A DNA stretch of 26,111 bases from assembly GCA_000432435.1 (NCBI GenBank), contig HF993123.1, forward strand, positions 9,250 through 35,360. Direction: 5' to 3'. Numbering within the stretch: the stretch's first letter is position 1; the number at the start of each line of letters is the position of its first letter. This DNA is from Eubacterium sp. CAG:180. Lineage in GTDB: Bacteria; Bacillota; Clostridia; Oscillospirales; Acutalibacteraceae. Under the pieces are notes generated by a model that saw only the letters and a program-made list of their open reading frames with translations, searched no databases and was not told the origin of the DNA. The translations under genes were made by a program, and so were the position numbers. This document shows positions 14,786 through 22,117 of the stretch, piece after piece.

Positions 14786-15958
14786 ATGGATTACGCTAAG
14801 GAATCTCTCAAAAAACATTATGAATGGCACGGAAAAATAGAAATCAAAACACGCGCCAAAGCAGACAGTAAGGACGCGCTATCGCTCGCCTACACACCCG
14901 GTGTAGCACAGCCGTGCCTTGAAATACAAAAGGACATAAGCAAGTCTTATGAGCTCACAAGACGTTGGAATACCGTGGCCGTTGTAACGGACGGAACGGC
15001 GGTTCTCGGACTCGGAGACATAGGACCCGAAGCCGGTATGCCCGTAATGGAGGGCAAATGCGTTCTCTTTAAAGAATTCGGAGATGTTGACGCCATACCG
15101 CTCTGTGTGCGTTCAAAGGATGTTGACGAGATTGTAAACTGCATTTCTCTCCTCGCAGGCAGCTTCGGCGGAATAAATCTTGAGGACATTGCTGCTCCGA
15201 GATGCTTTGAAATAGAACGCAAACTCAAGGAAAAAACAGATATTCCGATTTTCCATGACGATCAGCACGGCACAGCGGTAGTTGTTGCCGCAGCAATAAT
15301 AAATGCGCTCAGAGTCGTTAAAAAAGAGCTCAAGGACTGTACGGCTGTCTTTTCCGGTGCAGGCGCGGCAGGCATAGCCATTGCAAAGCTGCTCATAAGT
15401 CAGGGAATTAAAAATGTAATTATGTGCAACAGTCGCGGCATTATTTGTGACGGCGATGAAAAGCTGAATCCCGCACAGAGGGAAATCGCGAAAATCACAA
15501 ACAAGGAGCACAAGAGCGGTTCTCTTGCCGACGCATTCAAGGGCGCAGACATATTCATAGGCGTTTCGGCTCCCGGAATCGTAACAGAAGAAATGGTCGC
15601 CTCCATGGCTGAAAATCCCATCGTACTCCCCATGGCAAATCCCGTTCCGGAAATACTGCCCGATAAGGCAAAAGCCGCAGGTGCCGCCGTTGTCGGCACG
15701 GGCAGAAGCGATTATCCCAACCAAATCAACAATGTACTTGCGTTCCCCGGAATCTTCCGCGGAGCACTTGACTGCCGAGCTTCCGAAATAAACGAGGAAA
15801 TGAAGGTAGCCGCAGCAAGAGCGATAGCTTCGCTTGTCTCTGATGATGAGCTTTCCGCCGAGTACATTTTACCGAAAGCATTTGATGACAGAATAGGGAA
15901 AACCGTTGCGAAAGCGGTTTATGGCGCAGCCGTAAAATCCGGCGTAGCAAGAATATAA
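14786..15958 (+). CDS. Malic enzyme (malate dehydrogenase, decarboxylating)
   Basis: 390 residues, the length of the short bacterial NAD(P)-dependent malic enzymes lacking a phosphotransacetylase domain. It converts malate to pyruvate, CO2 and reduced cofactor in the cytosol. Motifs: SLAYTPGVAQP (catalytic Tyr 36), TDGTAVLGLGDIGPEAGMP then EGK (Lys 91), NLEDI (metal-binding Glu/Asp 132-133), IPIFHDDQHGTA, the dinucleotide loop GAGAAG, MANPVPEI, and GRSDYPNQINNVLAFPG. ATG start with GGAAAGG nearby. The leader holds a 7-bp inverted repeat GGCTACA/TGTAGCC (14730-14736/14762-14768) just ahead of the ribosome binding site. A bidirectional terminator follows. Cofactor choice (NAD or NADP) is not certain from sequence. 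Confidence 0.96.
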   Translation: MDYAKESLKKHYEWHGKIEIKTRAKADSKDALSLAYTPGVAQPCLEIQKDISKSYELTRRWNTVAVVTDGTAVLGLGDIGPEAGMPVMEGKCVLFKEFGDVDAIPLCVRSKDVDEIVNCISLLAGSFGGINLEDIAAPRCFEIERKLKEKTDIPIFHDDQHGTAVVVAAAIINALRVVKKELKDCTAVFSGAGAAGIAIAKLLISQGIKNVIMCNSRGIICDGDEKLNPAQREIAKITNKEHKSGSLADAFKGADIFIGVSAPGIVTEEMVASMAENPIVLPMANPVPEILPDKAKAAGAAVVGTGRSDYPNQINNVLAFPGIFRGALDCRASEINEEMKVAAARAIASLVSDDELSAEYILPKAFDDRIGKTVAKAVYGAAVKSGVARI

Positions 15959-15970
15959 TCTATAAGAGAG

Positions 15971-16013
15971 AAAAAGCGCCTTTAAGGGTTATCCTTAAAA
16001 GCGCTTTATTTTT
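15971..16013. terminator. Bidirectional terminator between malic enzyme and the ECF gene
   Basis: 15-bp arms (15973-15987 and 15993-16007) with one mismatch, starting AAAGCGC and ending GCGCTTT. It is followed by ATTTTT on the plus strand and by a U-rich run on the minus strand, serving two convergent genes. Confidence 0.9.
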
Positions 16014-16015
16014 GC

Positions 16016-16645
16016 TTAGATTTTTTTGAGTCCGACAGACAGGCCTTTACCTATCGCAGAACCGAGAACGGCGCACACAACAAGCTCAATGGGAGCGTTG
16101 ATTCCCGCCGCTATACCTATAACGGTGGTAAGAATATTTTCAGCTCCGCCGAGAGCGGCTGACTGCTCGGGCGTAAAGGTTGTATTTATAAACAACAAAG
16201 CTAAAAATCCAAGGAAAAAGATAGTATTAAAAGCCGAGCCGCAGATACTCGCGACAAGGTAATTGGCACCGTCTTTTTTTGTCTTTTTTGTCACGGCGTT
16301 AAAAATGAGACCTGTAAGCCAACCTGCAAGCACGCGAGGAACTACGCAAACAACAAGCGTTTTAAATACGCTTATAGAAATAAGTATCGCGCCGAATGCG
16401 CTCAGAGAAAAGCATTGAATAAAGCTCGATGCACCGAAAACGAGCCCCAAAAAGGCTCCTGCGGCAGGCCCTAAAGTAACTGCGCCTATGATAACAGGTA
16501 CCATAATAAGTGTCAGTTCAAGCGGCCCGAGCTTCAGATAGCCTATCGGCGTGAAGGTCATAACGGCGATGATTGCGGTAAGGAGAGCCAGCTCGACTAA
16601 GCGAACGGTTTTTTGCATCCTTGCCTTGTTTGTGGTTTTTGACAT
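16016..16645 (-). CDS. ECF transporter substrate-binding (S) component, probably for pantothenate
   Basis: 209 residues with about six hydrophobic segments. S components capture a vitamin and dock to the shared EcfAAT energising module, which is not in the window. Segment 1 has the AxxxA docking motif (ALLTA), and the stretch GPLELTLIMVPVIIGAVTLG followed by GAFLGLVFG is typical of the ECF S fold. The immediately upstream gene coaX phosphorylates pantothenate, so pantothenate (PanT-like) is the likely substrate (inference). Start chosen: the ATG at 16643-16645 with a perfect AGGAGG eight bases upstream; the frame is open to 16690 but that extension is not hydrophobic and has no ribosome binding site. 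The gap to coaX is 95 bp without a terminator. Confidence 0.87.
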   Translation of the reverse strand: MSKTTNKARMQKTVRLVELALLTAIIAVMTFTPIGYLKLGPLELTLIMVPVIIGAVTLGPAAGAFLGLVFGASSFIQCFSLSAFGAILISISVFKTLVVCVVPRVLAGWLTGLIFNAVTKKTKKDGANYLVASICGSAFNTIFFLGFLALLFINTTFTPEQSAALGGAENILTTVIGIAAGINAPIELVVCAVLGSAIGKGLSVGLKKI

Positions 16646-16740
16646 ATATAATCCTCCTTGCTGCTGCTCCGCAGAGCGGATGCAACGCAAAATAATAAAC
16701 TATGTAAAAACTGGATAAGATATTTAATTTTTAATTACGG

Positions 16741-17508
16741 TTAATTACTGTTTTTATCGTAAATGGCTTTAAGCCCGTATAAAAGAAGATTGTCATCATG
16801 AATTATATTGTGACGGCAATATCCTATTACATAGGAGGAAAGCCCACCTGTTGCAACAATGGTTTTCGGCTCACCGAGCTGTTTTGCAAAACGGTCAAGC
16901 ATACCGTCAATCATATCTGCGGTGCCGAAAATGATGCCCGACTGCAAACACTCTATCGTATTAGTGGCACAGGCATGCGGCGGAGAAGCAAGTGAAAATG
17001 ACGGTAAGAGAGAAGCCTGCCCCGAAAGTGCTTTCATAGAGATTTCAACACCCGGTGCTATTGTGCCGCCGTGATAGCCGCCATGCTCATCAACTGCATA
17101 TATTTTTGTGGCTGTGCCGAGGTCAATGACAAATGCGGGCATTTCATATCTCGCCATAGCTCCTACCGCACCTGCTACAAGGTCGGCACCGAGCTCTGCC
17201 GGATTATCTATTAAAATATTAAGCCCTGTTTTTACACCGGGGGCTATTATAACAGACTCAATGCCGCACACCTTATTAACCGCTGTTTTAATTTTCCCGG
17301 TAAGCTCAGGAACAACAGAGCTTAAAACAGCTCCGGTAATTTCAGCCGGCTCCAAATCATGCATTTTAAACACGGCAAGAAATTCAACGGCAAACTGATC
17401 GTCAGTTCTGTTACGCTCGGTAGCAAGTCGCGAAACAAAGCTCAGCTTATCGCCGTCAAACACTCCGAAGGTAATATTAGTATTACCGATATCGATCGTC
17501 AGTATCAT
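16741..17508 (-). CDS. coaX: Type III pantothenate kinase
   Basis: 255 residues. CoaX performs the first step of coenzyme A synthesis, phosphorylating pantothenate, as an ASKHA-fold dimer. Seen: the phosphate-1 motif ILTIDIGNTNITFGVF at the N-terminus, ELGADLVAGAVGA, the phosphate-2 motif VIDLGTATKIYAVD, GGTIAPGVEIS and the ATGGLSS adenosine motif. The ATG is fixed by an in-frame TAA two codons upstream, yet no normal ribosome binding site precedes it. The nearest purine run, GAAAGGAA, is about 28 nt away, with a small hairpin GCACA-TTT-TGTGC between. It is followed by the ECF gene and likely shares its transcript. Family and function are secure. Confidence 0.96.
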   Translation of the reverse strand: MILTIDIGNTNITFGVFDGDKLSFVSRLATERNRTDDQFAVEFLAVFKMHDLEPAEITGAVLSSVVPELTGKIKTAVNKVCGIESVIIAPGVKTGLNILIDNPAELGADLVAGAVGAMARYEMPAFVIDLGTATKIYAVDEHGGYHGGTIAPGVEISMKALSGQASLLPSFSLASPPHACATNTIECLQSGIIFGTADMIDGMLDRFAKQLGEPKTIVATGGLSSYVIGYCRHNIIHDDNLLLYGLKAIYDKNSN

Positions 17509-17590
17509 AAATTAAGCAAAAGCACAAAATGTGCCGTTCCTTTCATATTGCTTTTAAATCTTGAGACATTTATATTTTAATACATCCGAC

Positions 17591-17629
17591 AAAAAAAATC
17601 AAGCGGCTTTGCCTTTACAAAGCCGCTTG
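17591..17629 (-). terminator. Rho-independent terminator after the surface protein gene
   Basis: Perfect 12-bp arms CAAGCGGCTTTG (17600-17611) and CAAAGCCGCTTG (17618-17629) with a 6-nt loop, followed on the minus strand by eight U residues (A run at 17591-17598). Confidence 0.95.
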
Positions 17630-17647
17630 TAATAATTACAGAGTTAA

Positions 17648-18613
17648 TTATTTATCCTCTTTTTTCTTCTTTGTGAGAACAAGAGCAATACCTGCTGCCA
17701 CAGCTACGCCTGCTACTGAGAAGAGAGCAACGTCGCCGGTCTGCGGAATCTTACCTTTTGTGGTTGAAGAGCCGCCCTTAGAAGTTGTTGACTTCTTGGT
17801 TGTTGTGTTTGGATCTCCGCCGTTGCTTCCGCCGCCGAAGAGACCCTTAATTGTCTCAAAAGCCTTACCGATGAAGCCCTTAACGCCGTCGATAGCACTT
17901 GTGGTAGCCTCTGTCGGGCCTGCAGTTGCAGCATTGTTCTTGGAAACCTCTTCCTGACGAACAACCTCGGCTGTAAGAACCTCATAAGCCTCATCTGTCA
18001 AAGCGGGATTGATTTCTTCGCCCTTGGCATTCTTGGAAGAATGAAGTTCATCAAGAACCTTCTGGATATCGGCATAATCCATTCTGCTCATAGCATTGAT
18101 AAGAGCAGTAACCTTTGCCGGGTTGTAAGCAGGATTGCCGTCTTTATCGTTATAGTCATTGTTATCAAAGTCGGTAGTGAGATACATTTCAATTACACCG
18201 GCAATATAATCTCTTTGCTCAGTTGTCAAAGCATCAAGAGCACTTCTTACGGAGCCGCCTGCCGGAGCGTCGGGGTTCGGAGTGCTTCCGCCGGAATTGC
18301 CGCCCTTTGTAAGAGCGTTAAGTATTTTAAGTAATGTTTCCATATCAATCTTACCGCTACTGCCAATCTTACCGAGAAGAGTAATGATCTCTGCGATAAC
18401 AGCCTCATCCATCTTGCCGTTGCTGTTGATGATGATGCCGACAAGCTGCTTAATGGTATCGGCAGCTCCGCTTATATCAACATCGGGAAGAGTGATACCG
18501 CCGAGTATGTCGCCGATTCCGCCGCCGCTTGCAGTAGTGTCTTCAGCAAAAGCCGGGAGGCAGAATGAAAATGCCATCACTAAGGAAAGCAACACTGCTA
18601 AGAACTTTTTCAT
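17648..18613 (-). CDS. Secreted protein with sortase-type (IPQTG) cell-wall anchor
   Basis: 321 residues, otherwise unrecognised. The N-terminus is a signal peptide with the likely cleavage AFA-ED at 23/24. Residues 25-105 are low-complexity and helical with repeated short IxxxLxKI patterns. Residues about 122-225 are helical with an acidic loop DFDNNDYNDKDG (148-159) that could bind calcium. Residues 259-288 form a Gly/Ser/Thr/Lys-rich linker. The C-terminus is a sorting signal: IPQTG (289-293), a hydrophobic stretch (296-313) and KKKKEDK. The product should be displayed on the wall by a sortase not encoded here. It is monocistronic, with its own promoter and terminator. ATG start with GAGGGA upstream. 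The role (adhesion, envelope structure) cannot be stated. Confidence 0.85.
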   Translation of the reverse strand: MKKFLAVLLSLVMAFSFCLPAFAEDTTASGGGIGDILGGITLPDVDISGAADTIKQLVGIIINSNGKMDEAVIAEIITLLGKIGSSGKIDMETLLKILNALTKGGNSGGSTPNPDAPAGGSVRSALDALTTEQRDYIAGVIEMYLTTDFDNNDYNDKDGNPAYNPAKVTALINAMSRMDYADIQKVLDELHSSKNAKGEEINPALTDEAYEVLTAEVVRQEEVSKNNAATAGPTEATTSAIDGVKGFIGKAFETIKGLFGGGSNGGDPNTTTKKSTTSKGGSSTTKGKIPQTGDVALFSVAGVAVAAGIALVLTKKKKEDK

Positions 18614-18666
18614 AATTAAATCCCTCTTATTTCAATTATTTGAGTTGTCACTCATTATTTAATGAC

Positions 18667-18695
18667 ATTTTACTATATGTTTTTGCGGTTGTCAA
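18667..18695 (-). promoter_or_regulatory. Sigma-A promoter of the surface protein gene
   Basis: Minus strand TTGACA (18690-18695), 17-bp spacer, TAAAAT (18667-18672). The start is near 18660; the roughly 47-nt leader contains a small palindrome GAGT-GACA-ACTC around 18643-18654. Confidence 0.8.
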
Positions 18696-18808
18696 CTATA
18701 AAAAGAGAATATTTTTCCGTAATTTTGGTGTTTTTTTAATAATTCCACACTTTGCGGCGTCAATGTTTTAAAAAACCGATTTGATGCGGTGTTTCCGCCG
18801 ATTTTGTG

Positions 18809-18837
18809 TTGACGGCAAAGGCTGACAACTATATAAT
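18809..18837 (+). promoter_or_regulatory. Sigma-A promoter of the aro operon
   Basis: TTGACG (18809-18814), 17-bp spacer, TATAAT (18832-18837). The start is near 18844, about 20 nt before the first ATG. It is the only clear promoter for the four genes at 18864-22036. Confidence 0.85.
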
Positions 18838-18863
18838 GTATATAAAAATCAAAGGAGGCACTT

Positions 18864-19469
18864 ATGCGAACGGAGGAAAAAGTATTTTTCGGAATCGGAA
18901 CGGCGTCGTTTTTGCTTATGCTCTCGGACCTGCTTCTTGAGGTCTTTTCCGCATCGCTTTTTATAGGCTCTAAGCGGCTTATTTCTTATATCGGTATACT
19001 TATTATAGTATGTGCCGTCAGCTTCACGGTCTTATGTTTTCTTGTTGTTAAAAATCACCGAGGCCGTTTTAAAAGCAAAGGAACACGGATTTTTTTAAGA
19101 GTGCTTTCGATAATAATTTGCATAATGCTTTGCCTTGTCGGTATTACAATTGACGGAATATTATACACCGATACCGTAAAAAAAGCCACATCGGATGACA
19201 AGCGCCATACTATTATAATAGACAGCGAACCGGGCTCGGGCGAATGGAATATGACCGTTTACAGACGGTACTCCCCTTTTCTTATGTCCGCTCGCGGAAA
19301 CGGGAAAAAAGTCGTTGATATGGCAGACGAGAACGGAGATATAGACGTTGTATGGACTGACGGCGGCTGTCTTGTAAGTTACAAGGCTTATAAAACCGAT
19401 GCAACAAGCGTTAATGACACCGAAACCGTAACGCTGCGATTTTTTTACAATGAAAAATCAGGCAAATAA
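18864..19469 (+). CDS. Membrane protein of unknown function, first gene of the aro operon
   Basis: 201 residues, not recognised. It has three strongly hydrophobic segments (about 9-33, 40-62 and 75-98) and then a polar C-terminal half of about 100 residues, probably outside the membrane, beta-rich with Gly and Asp turns (for example SEPGSGEWNMTVYRRYSP and ENGDIDVVWTDGG). A near-perfect AAAGGAGG lies five bases before the ATG, and the promoter is just upstream, so the gene is real and well expressed. It is 29 nt ahead of the EamA transporter. Its link to shikimate metabolism is only by position. Confidence 0.75.
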   Translation: MRTEEKVFFGIGTASFLLMLSDLLLEVFSASLFIGSKRLISYIGILIIVCAVSFTVLCFLVVKNHRGRFKSKGTRIFLRVLSIIICIMLCLVGITIDGILYTDTVKKATSDDKRHTIIIDSEPGSGEWNMTVYRRYSPFLMSARGNGKKVVDMADENGDIDVVWTDGGCLVSYKAYKTDATSVNDTETVTLRFFYNEKSGK

Positions 19470-19498
19470 TTATACAGCTGCTTATAAGAGGTGTTTTT

Positions 19499-20371
19499 AT
19501 GTGGCTCGTTTTAGCATTTTTATCTGCCGGATTTGCCGGAATAACGGCAATTCTTGCTAAAATCGGCTTACGGAACGTCAACTCAAATCTTGCCACGGCT
19601 CTGCGCACAATAGTTGTGCTGTTGTTTTCGTGGCTGATGGTTTTTATTGTCGGATCAGCATCCGAAATAAAGGATATAAGCGTCAAAACGTTTATATTTT
19701 TGTTTTTATCGGGACTGTCCACCGGGGCTTCTTGGCTTTGCTATTTTAAGGCTTTGCGTCTCGGCGACGTAAACAAGGTAACTCCAATCGATAAGTCAAG
19801 TACGGTACTTACAATGATACTTGCCCTGATTTTTCTCGGAGAAAAGCTGACCGCAGTTAAAATAATAGGTATGGTTCTTATCGGCACAGGAACATTTCTT
19901 ATGATAGAAAAGAAAAAAACAGATAATTCCTCCGCCGACAAAAGGAGTGGAGCTTCGCTTGTATATGCCATGTTCTCAGCTGTTTTTGCGGCCTTAACAT
20001 CGATTTTTGGAAAAATCGGCATAGAGGACGTTGAATCAAATCTCGGCACGGCGATAAGAACCGTGGTTGTTCTTCTGATGGCATGGATTTTGGTCTTTGC
20101 GGAAAAGAAGCAGAGCGAAATCAAGAACATTGATAAAAAGAGCTGGCTGTTTTTGGTCCTTTCGGGGTTCACCACAGGCGGCTCATGGCTTTGCTATTAC
20201 GGAGCCCTGAAAAACGGCCCCGCAAGCATCATTGCACCGATAGACAAATTGAGCATCGTTGTAACCGTAGCGTTTTCATACATAATATTAAAAGAAAAGC
20301 TTTCAAAAAAAGCTTTTCTGGGACTTGTGCTGATAGTGGCGGGTACTCTGTCGCTTCTTATTAAATACTGA
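19499..20371 (+). CDS. EamA-family (DMT superfamily) transporter
   Basis: 290 residues with ten hydrophobic segments arranged as two EamA repeats, about 1-137 and 150-290. The internal duplication is clear: NSNLATALRTIVVLLFSW in the first half matches ESNLGTAIRTVVVLLMAW in the second, and TGASWLCYFKAL matches TGGSWLCYYGAL. These are inner-membrane metabolite exporters or importers; the substrate is unknown. ATG start with GAGGTG upstream. It sits 17 nt before the AroE-AroK gene, so transport of an aromatic precursor or product is possible, but that is inference from position alone. Confidence 0.92.
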   Translation: MWLVLAFLSAGFAGITAILAKIGLRNVNSNLATALRTIVVLLFSWLMVFIVGSASEIKDISVKTFIFLFLSGLSTGASWLCYFKALRLGDVNKVTPIDKSSTVLTMILALIFLGEKLTAVKIIGMVLIGTGTFLMIEKKKTDNSSADKRSGASLVYAMFSAVFAALTSIFGKIGIEDVESNLGTAIRTVVVLLMAWILVFAEKKQSEIKNIDKKSWLFLVLSGFTTGGSWLCYYGALKNGPASIIAPIDKLSIVVTVAFSYIILKEKLSKKAFLGLVLIVAGTLSLLIKY

Positions 20372-20388
20372 TTGAAACGGAGACTTAT

Positions 20389-21624
20389 ATGTACGGACTT
20401 TTGGGTGAAAAATTAGGTCACAGCTTTTCGCCGCAGATACATGCTCTGCTCGGCGATTATGAATACAGATTGTTTGAGAAGCAAAAGAATGAGCTTGACG
20501 ACTTTTTTAAAAACAGAAATTGGGATGGCATAAATGTTACAATTCCGTATAAAAAAGCCGTCATCCCCTATCTCGACCGTCTTTCGCCCTCCGCCGAGAA
20601 AATAGGGAGCGTTAACACGATAGTTGCCGAAAAGGACGGCACGCTCACGGGATATAACACGGATTATGACGGGTTTTCATATTTAATTGATGTTTCCGGA
20701 ATATCGGCAGAAAACAAAAAATGTCTCGTTTTGGGTTCCGGCGGCGCATCTTTAACGGTGATAGCGGTGCTGAAGGATAAAAAAGCGCGCGAAATTGTCA
20801 ATATTTCACGCTCGGGAGAAAACAATTACAAAAATATCGACAGACATTTTGACGCGGACATAATCGTAAACACAACGCCCGTGGGAATGTATCCGAACAA
20901 TCTGAAATCGCCTTTATCACTTGACGGATTTAAAAATCTTTCCGGTGTTCTGGATATAGTGTATAATCCGCAAAAGACCAAGCTGATACTTGACGCCGAA
21001 AAGCAAAATATCAAAGCGCTGAGCGGTCTTTCAATGCTTGTTGCTCAGGCCAAAAGAGCTGCCGAATTGTTTTTGAATACAAAAATACCCGACAGTAAAA
21101 ATGACGATATATATCATAAGCTCTCACTTGAGATGAAGAATATTATTTTAATAGGTATGCCCGGTTCCGGCAAAACGACTGTCGGAAAAAGAATCGCCGA
21201 GGCCTTGAACCGCGACTTTATAGACACGGATGAAATGATAGTAAAGAACGTCGGCAAACCCATTCCCGACATATTTGCAAACGGCGGTGAAAAGCTCTTC
21301 AGAAAATATGAGCACGAGGCGGTGCTTGCGGCGGGCAAGCTCAGCGGCAAGGTAATTTCAACAGGCGGCGGAGTCGTTGTAAACGATGATAACTTCGACG
21401 CTCTGAAACAAAACGGGACGATAATTTTTTTAAACCGCAGCACCTCTTATCTGCCGACAGACGGCAGGCCGCTGTCGCAGAGCAACGACCTTAACGAGAT
21501 GCTCAAAAAAAGACTTCCGCTTTACAGAAAATTCTGTGATATTGAGGCGGACGGAAATGACACGATAGAAAATGTTGCGAACAATATTTTAAAGGAGCTG
21601 CAAAATGAAAATACTTGTAATTAA
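20389..21624 (+). CDS. aroE-aroK: Fused shikimate dehydrogenase-shikimate kinase
   Basis: 411 residues carrying two consecutive steps of the shikimate pathway. Residues 1-about 245 are AroE: GHSFSPQIH (shikimate binding), NVTIPYKK (catalytic Lys 55), YNTDYDG (Asp 92), the dinucleotide loop VLGSGGAS, NTTPVGMYP and LSMLVAQA. Residues about 248-411 are AroK: P-loop GMPGSGKTT (256-264), IDTDEM (278-283), FRKYEHE with the shikimate Arg 305, TGGGVV (325-330), the lid TDGRPL and LPLYRKFCDI. Both parts keep their catalytic residues and full length, so this is a working fusion, not a frameshift product. GGAG precedes the ATG. It overlaps aroQ by 20 nt. Confidence 0.95.
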   Translation: MYGLLGEKLGHSFSPQIHALLGDYEYRLFEKQKNELDDFFKNRNWDGINVTIPYKKAVIPYLDRLSPSAEKIGSVNTIVAEKDGTLTGYNTDYDGFSYLIDVSGISAENKKCLVLGSGGASLTVIAVLKDKKAREIVNISRSGENNYKNIDRHFDADIIVNTTPVGMYPNNLKSPLSLDGFKNLSGVLDIVYNPQKTKLILDAEKQNIKALSGLSMLVAQAKRAAELFLNTKIPDSKNDDIYHKLSLEMKNIILIGMPGSGKTTVGKRIAEALNRDFIDTDEMIVKNVGKPIPDIFANGGEKLFRKYEHEAVLAAGKLSGKVISTGGGVVVNDDNFDALKQNGTIIFLNRSTSYLPTDGRPLSQSNDLNEMLKKRLPLYRKFCDIEADGNDTIENVANNILKELQNENTCN

Positions 21625-22036
21625 CGGTCCGAACATCAATATGCTCGGCATAAGAGAGCCTGCGATTTACGGCGACAGAAATTACGAGACCCTAATAAAT
21701 CAGATAAACGTCTGGGGCGCAGAGCTTCACGCCGAGGTTGAATGCTATCAATCGAACCACGAGGGCGATATAGTAGACAAAATACAGGACGCATTAGGTA
21801 AATTCGACGGTATAGTCATAAATCCGGCGGCATACACACACACAAGCGTTGCAATACTCGACGCGCTGAAGGCCGTTTCCATACCGGCTTGCGAGGTACA
21901 TATTTCGGACGTTAACGAACGCGAGAAATTCAGACATATTTCATACGCCGGTATGGCGTGCGAGGCGCACTTTATAGGGATCGGATTTGACGGATACAAA
22001 AAAGCTATGGAATATCTGTGCGAAAAGTACAAGTAA
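21605..22036 (+). CDS. aroQ: 3-dehydroquinate dehydratase, type II
   Basis: 143 residues, standard length for the dodecameric type II enzyme that makes 3-dehydroshikimate, the substrate of the AroE domain encoded just upstream. Motifs: INGPNINMLGIREPAIYG with the catalytic Tyr at about residue 24, YQSNHEGDIVDKI, INPAAYTHTSVAI, and EVHISDVNEREKFRHIS with the catalytic His. The ATG lies 20 nt inside the upstream gene with AAAGGAG seven bases before it, so translation is coupled. It ends the operon 14 bp before a terminator. The window thus encodes three consecutive steps (dehydratase, dehydrogenase, kinase). Confidence 0.97.
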   Translation: MKILVINGPNINMLGIREPAIYGDRNYETLINQINVWGAELHAEVECYQSNHEGDIVDKIQDALGKFDGIVINPAAYTHTSVAILDALKAVSIPACEVHISDVNEREKFRHISYAGMACEAHFIGIGFDGYKKAMEYLCEKYK

Positions 22037-22050
22037 AAAAGCATAAAATA

Positions 22051-22096
22051 AACGGGGCTGTAAAACGCAAAGTCTTACAGCTCCGTTTTAATTTTT
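22051..22096 (+). terminator. Terminator of the aro operon, probably bidirectional
   Basis: 13-bp arms (22051-22063 and 22075-22087) with one G-U wobble, then TTAATTTTT. The minus direction also has a U-rich run, and the convergent U32 gene ends at 22118. Confidence 0.88.
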
Positions 22097-22117
22097 ACAC
22101 ATAAAAATTCTTTGCGT

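Noticed and set aside
15113..15724. Minus-strand reading frame of 203 codons opposite malic enzyme
   Set aside because: Entirely inside malic enzyme on the other strand; no family motif.
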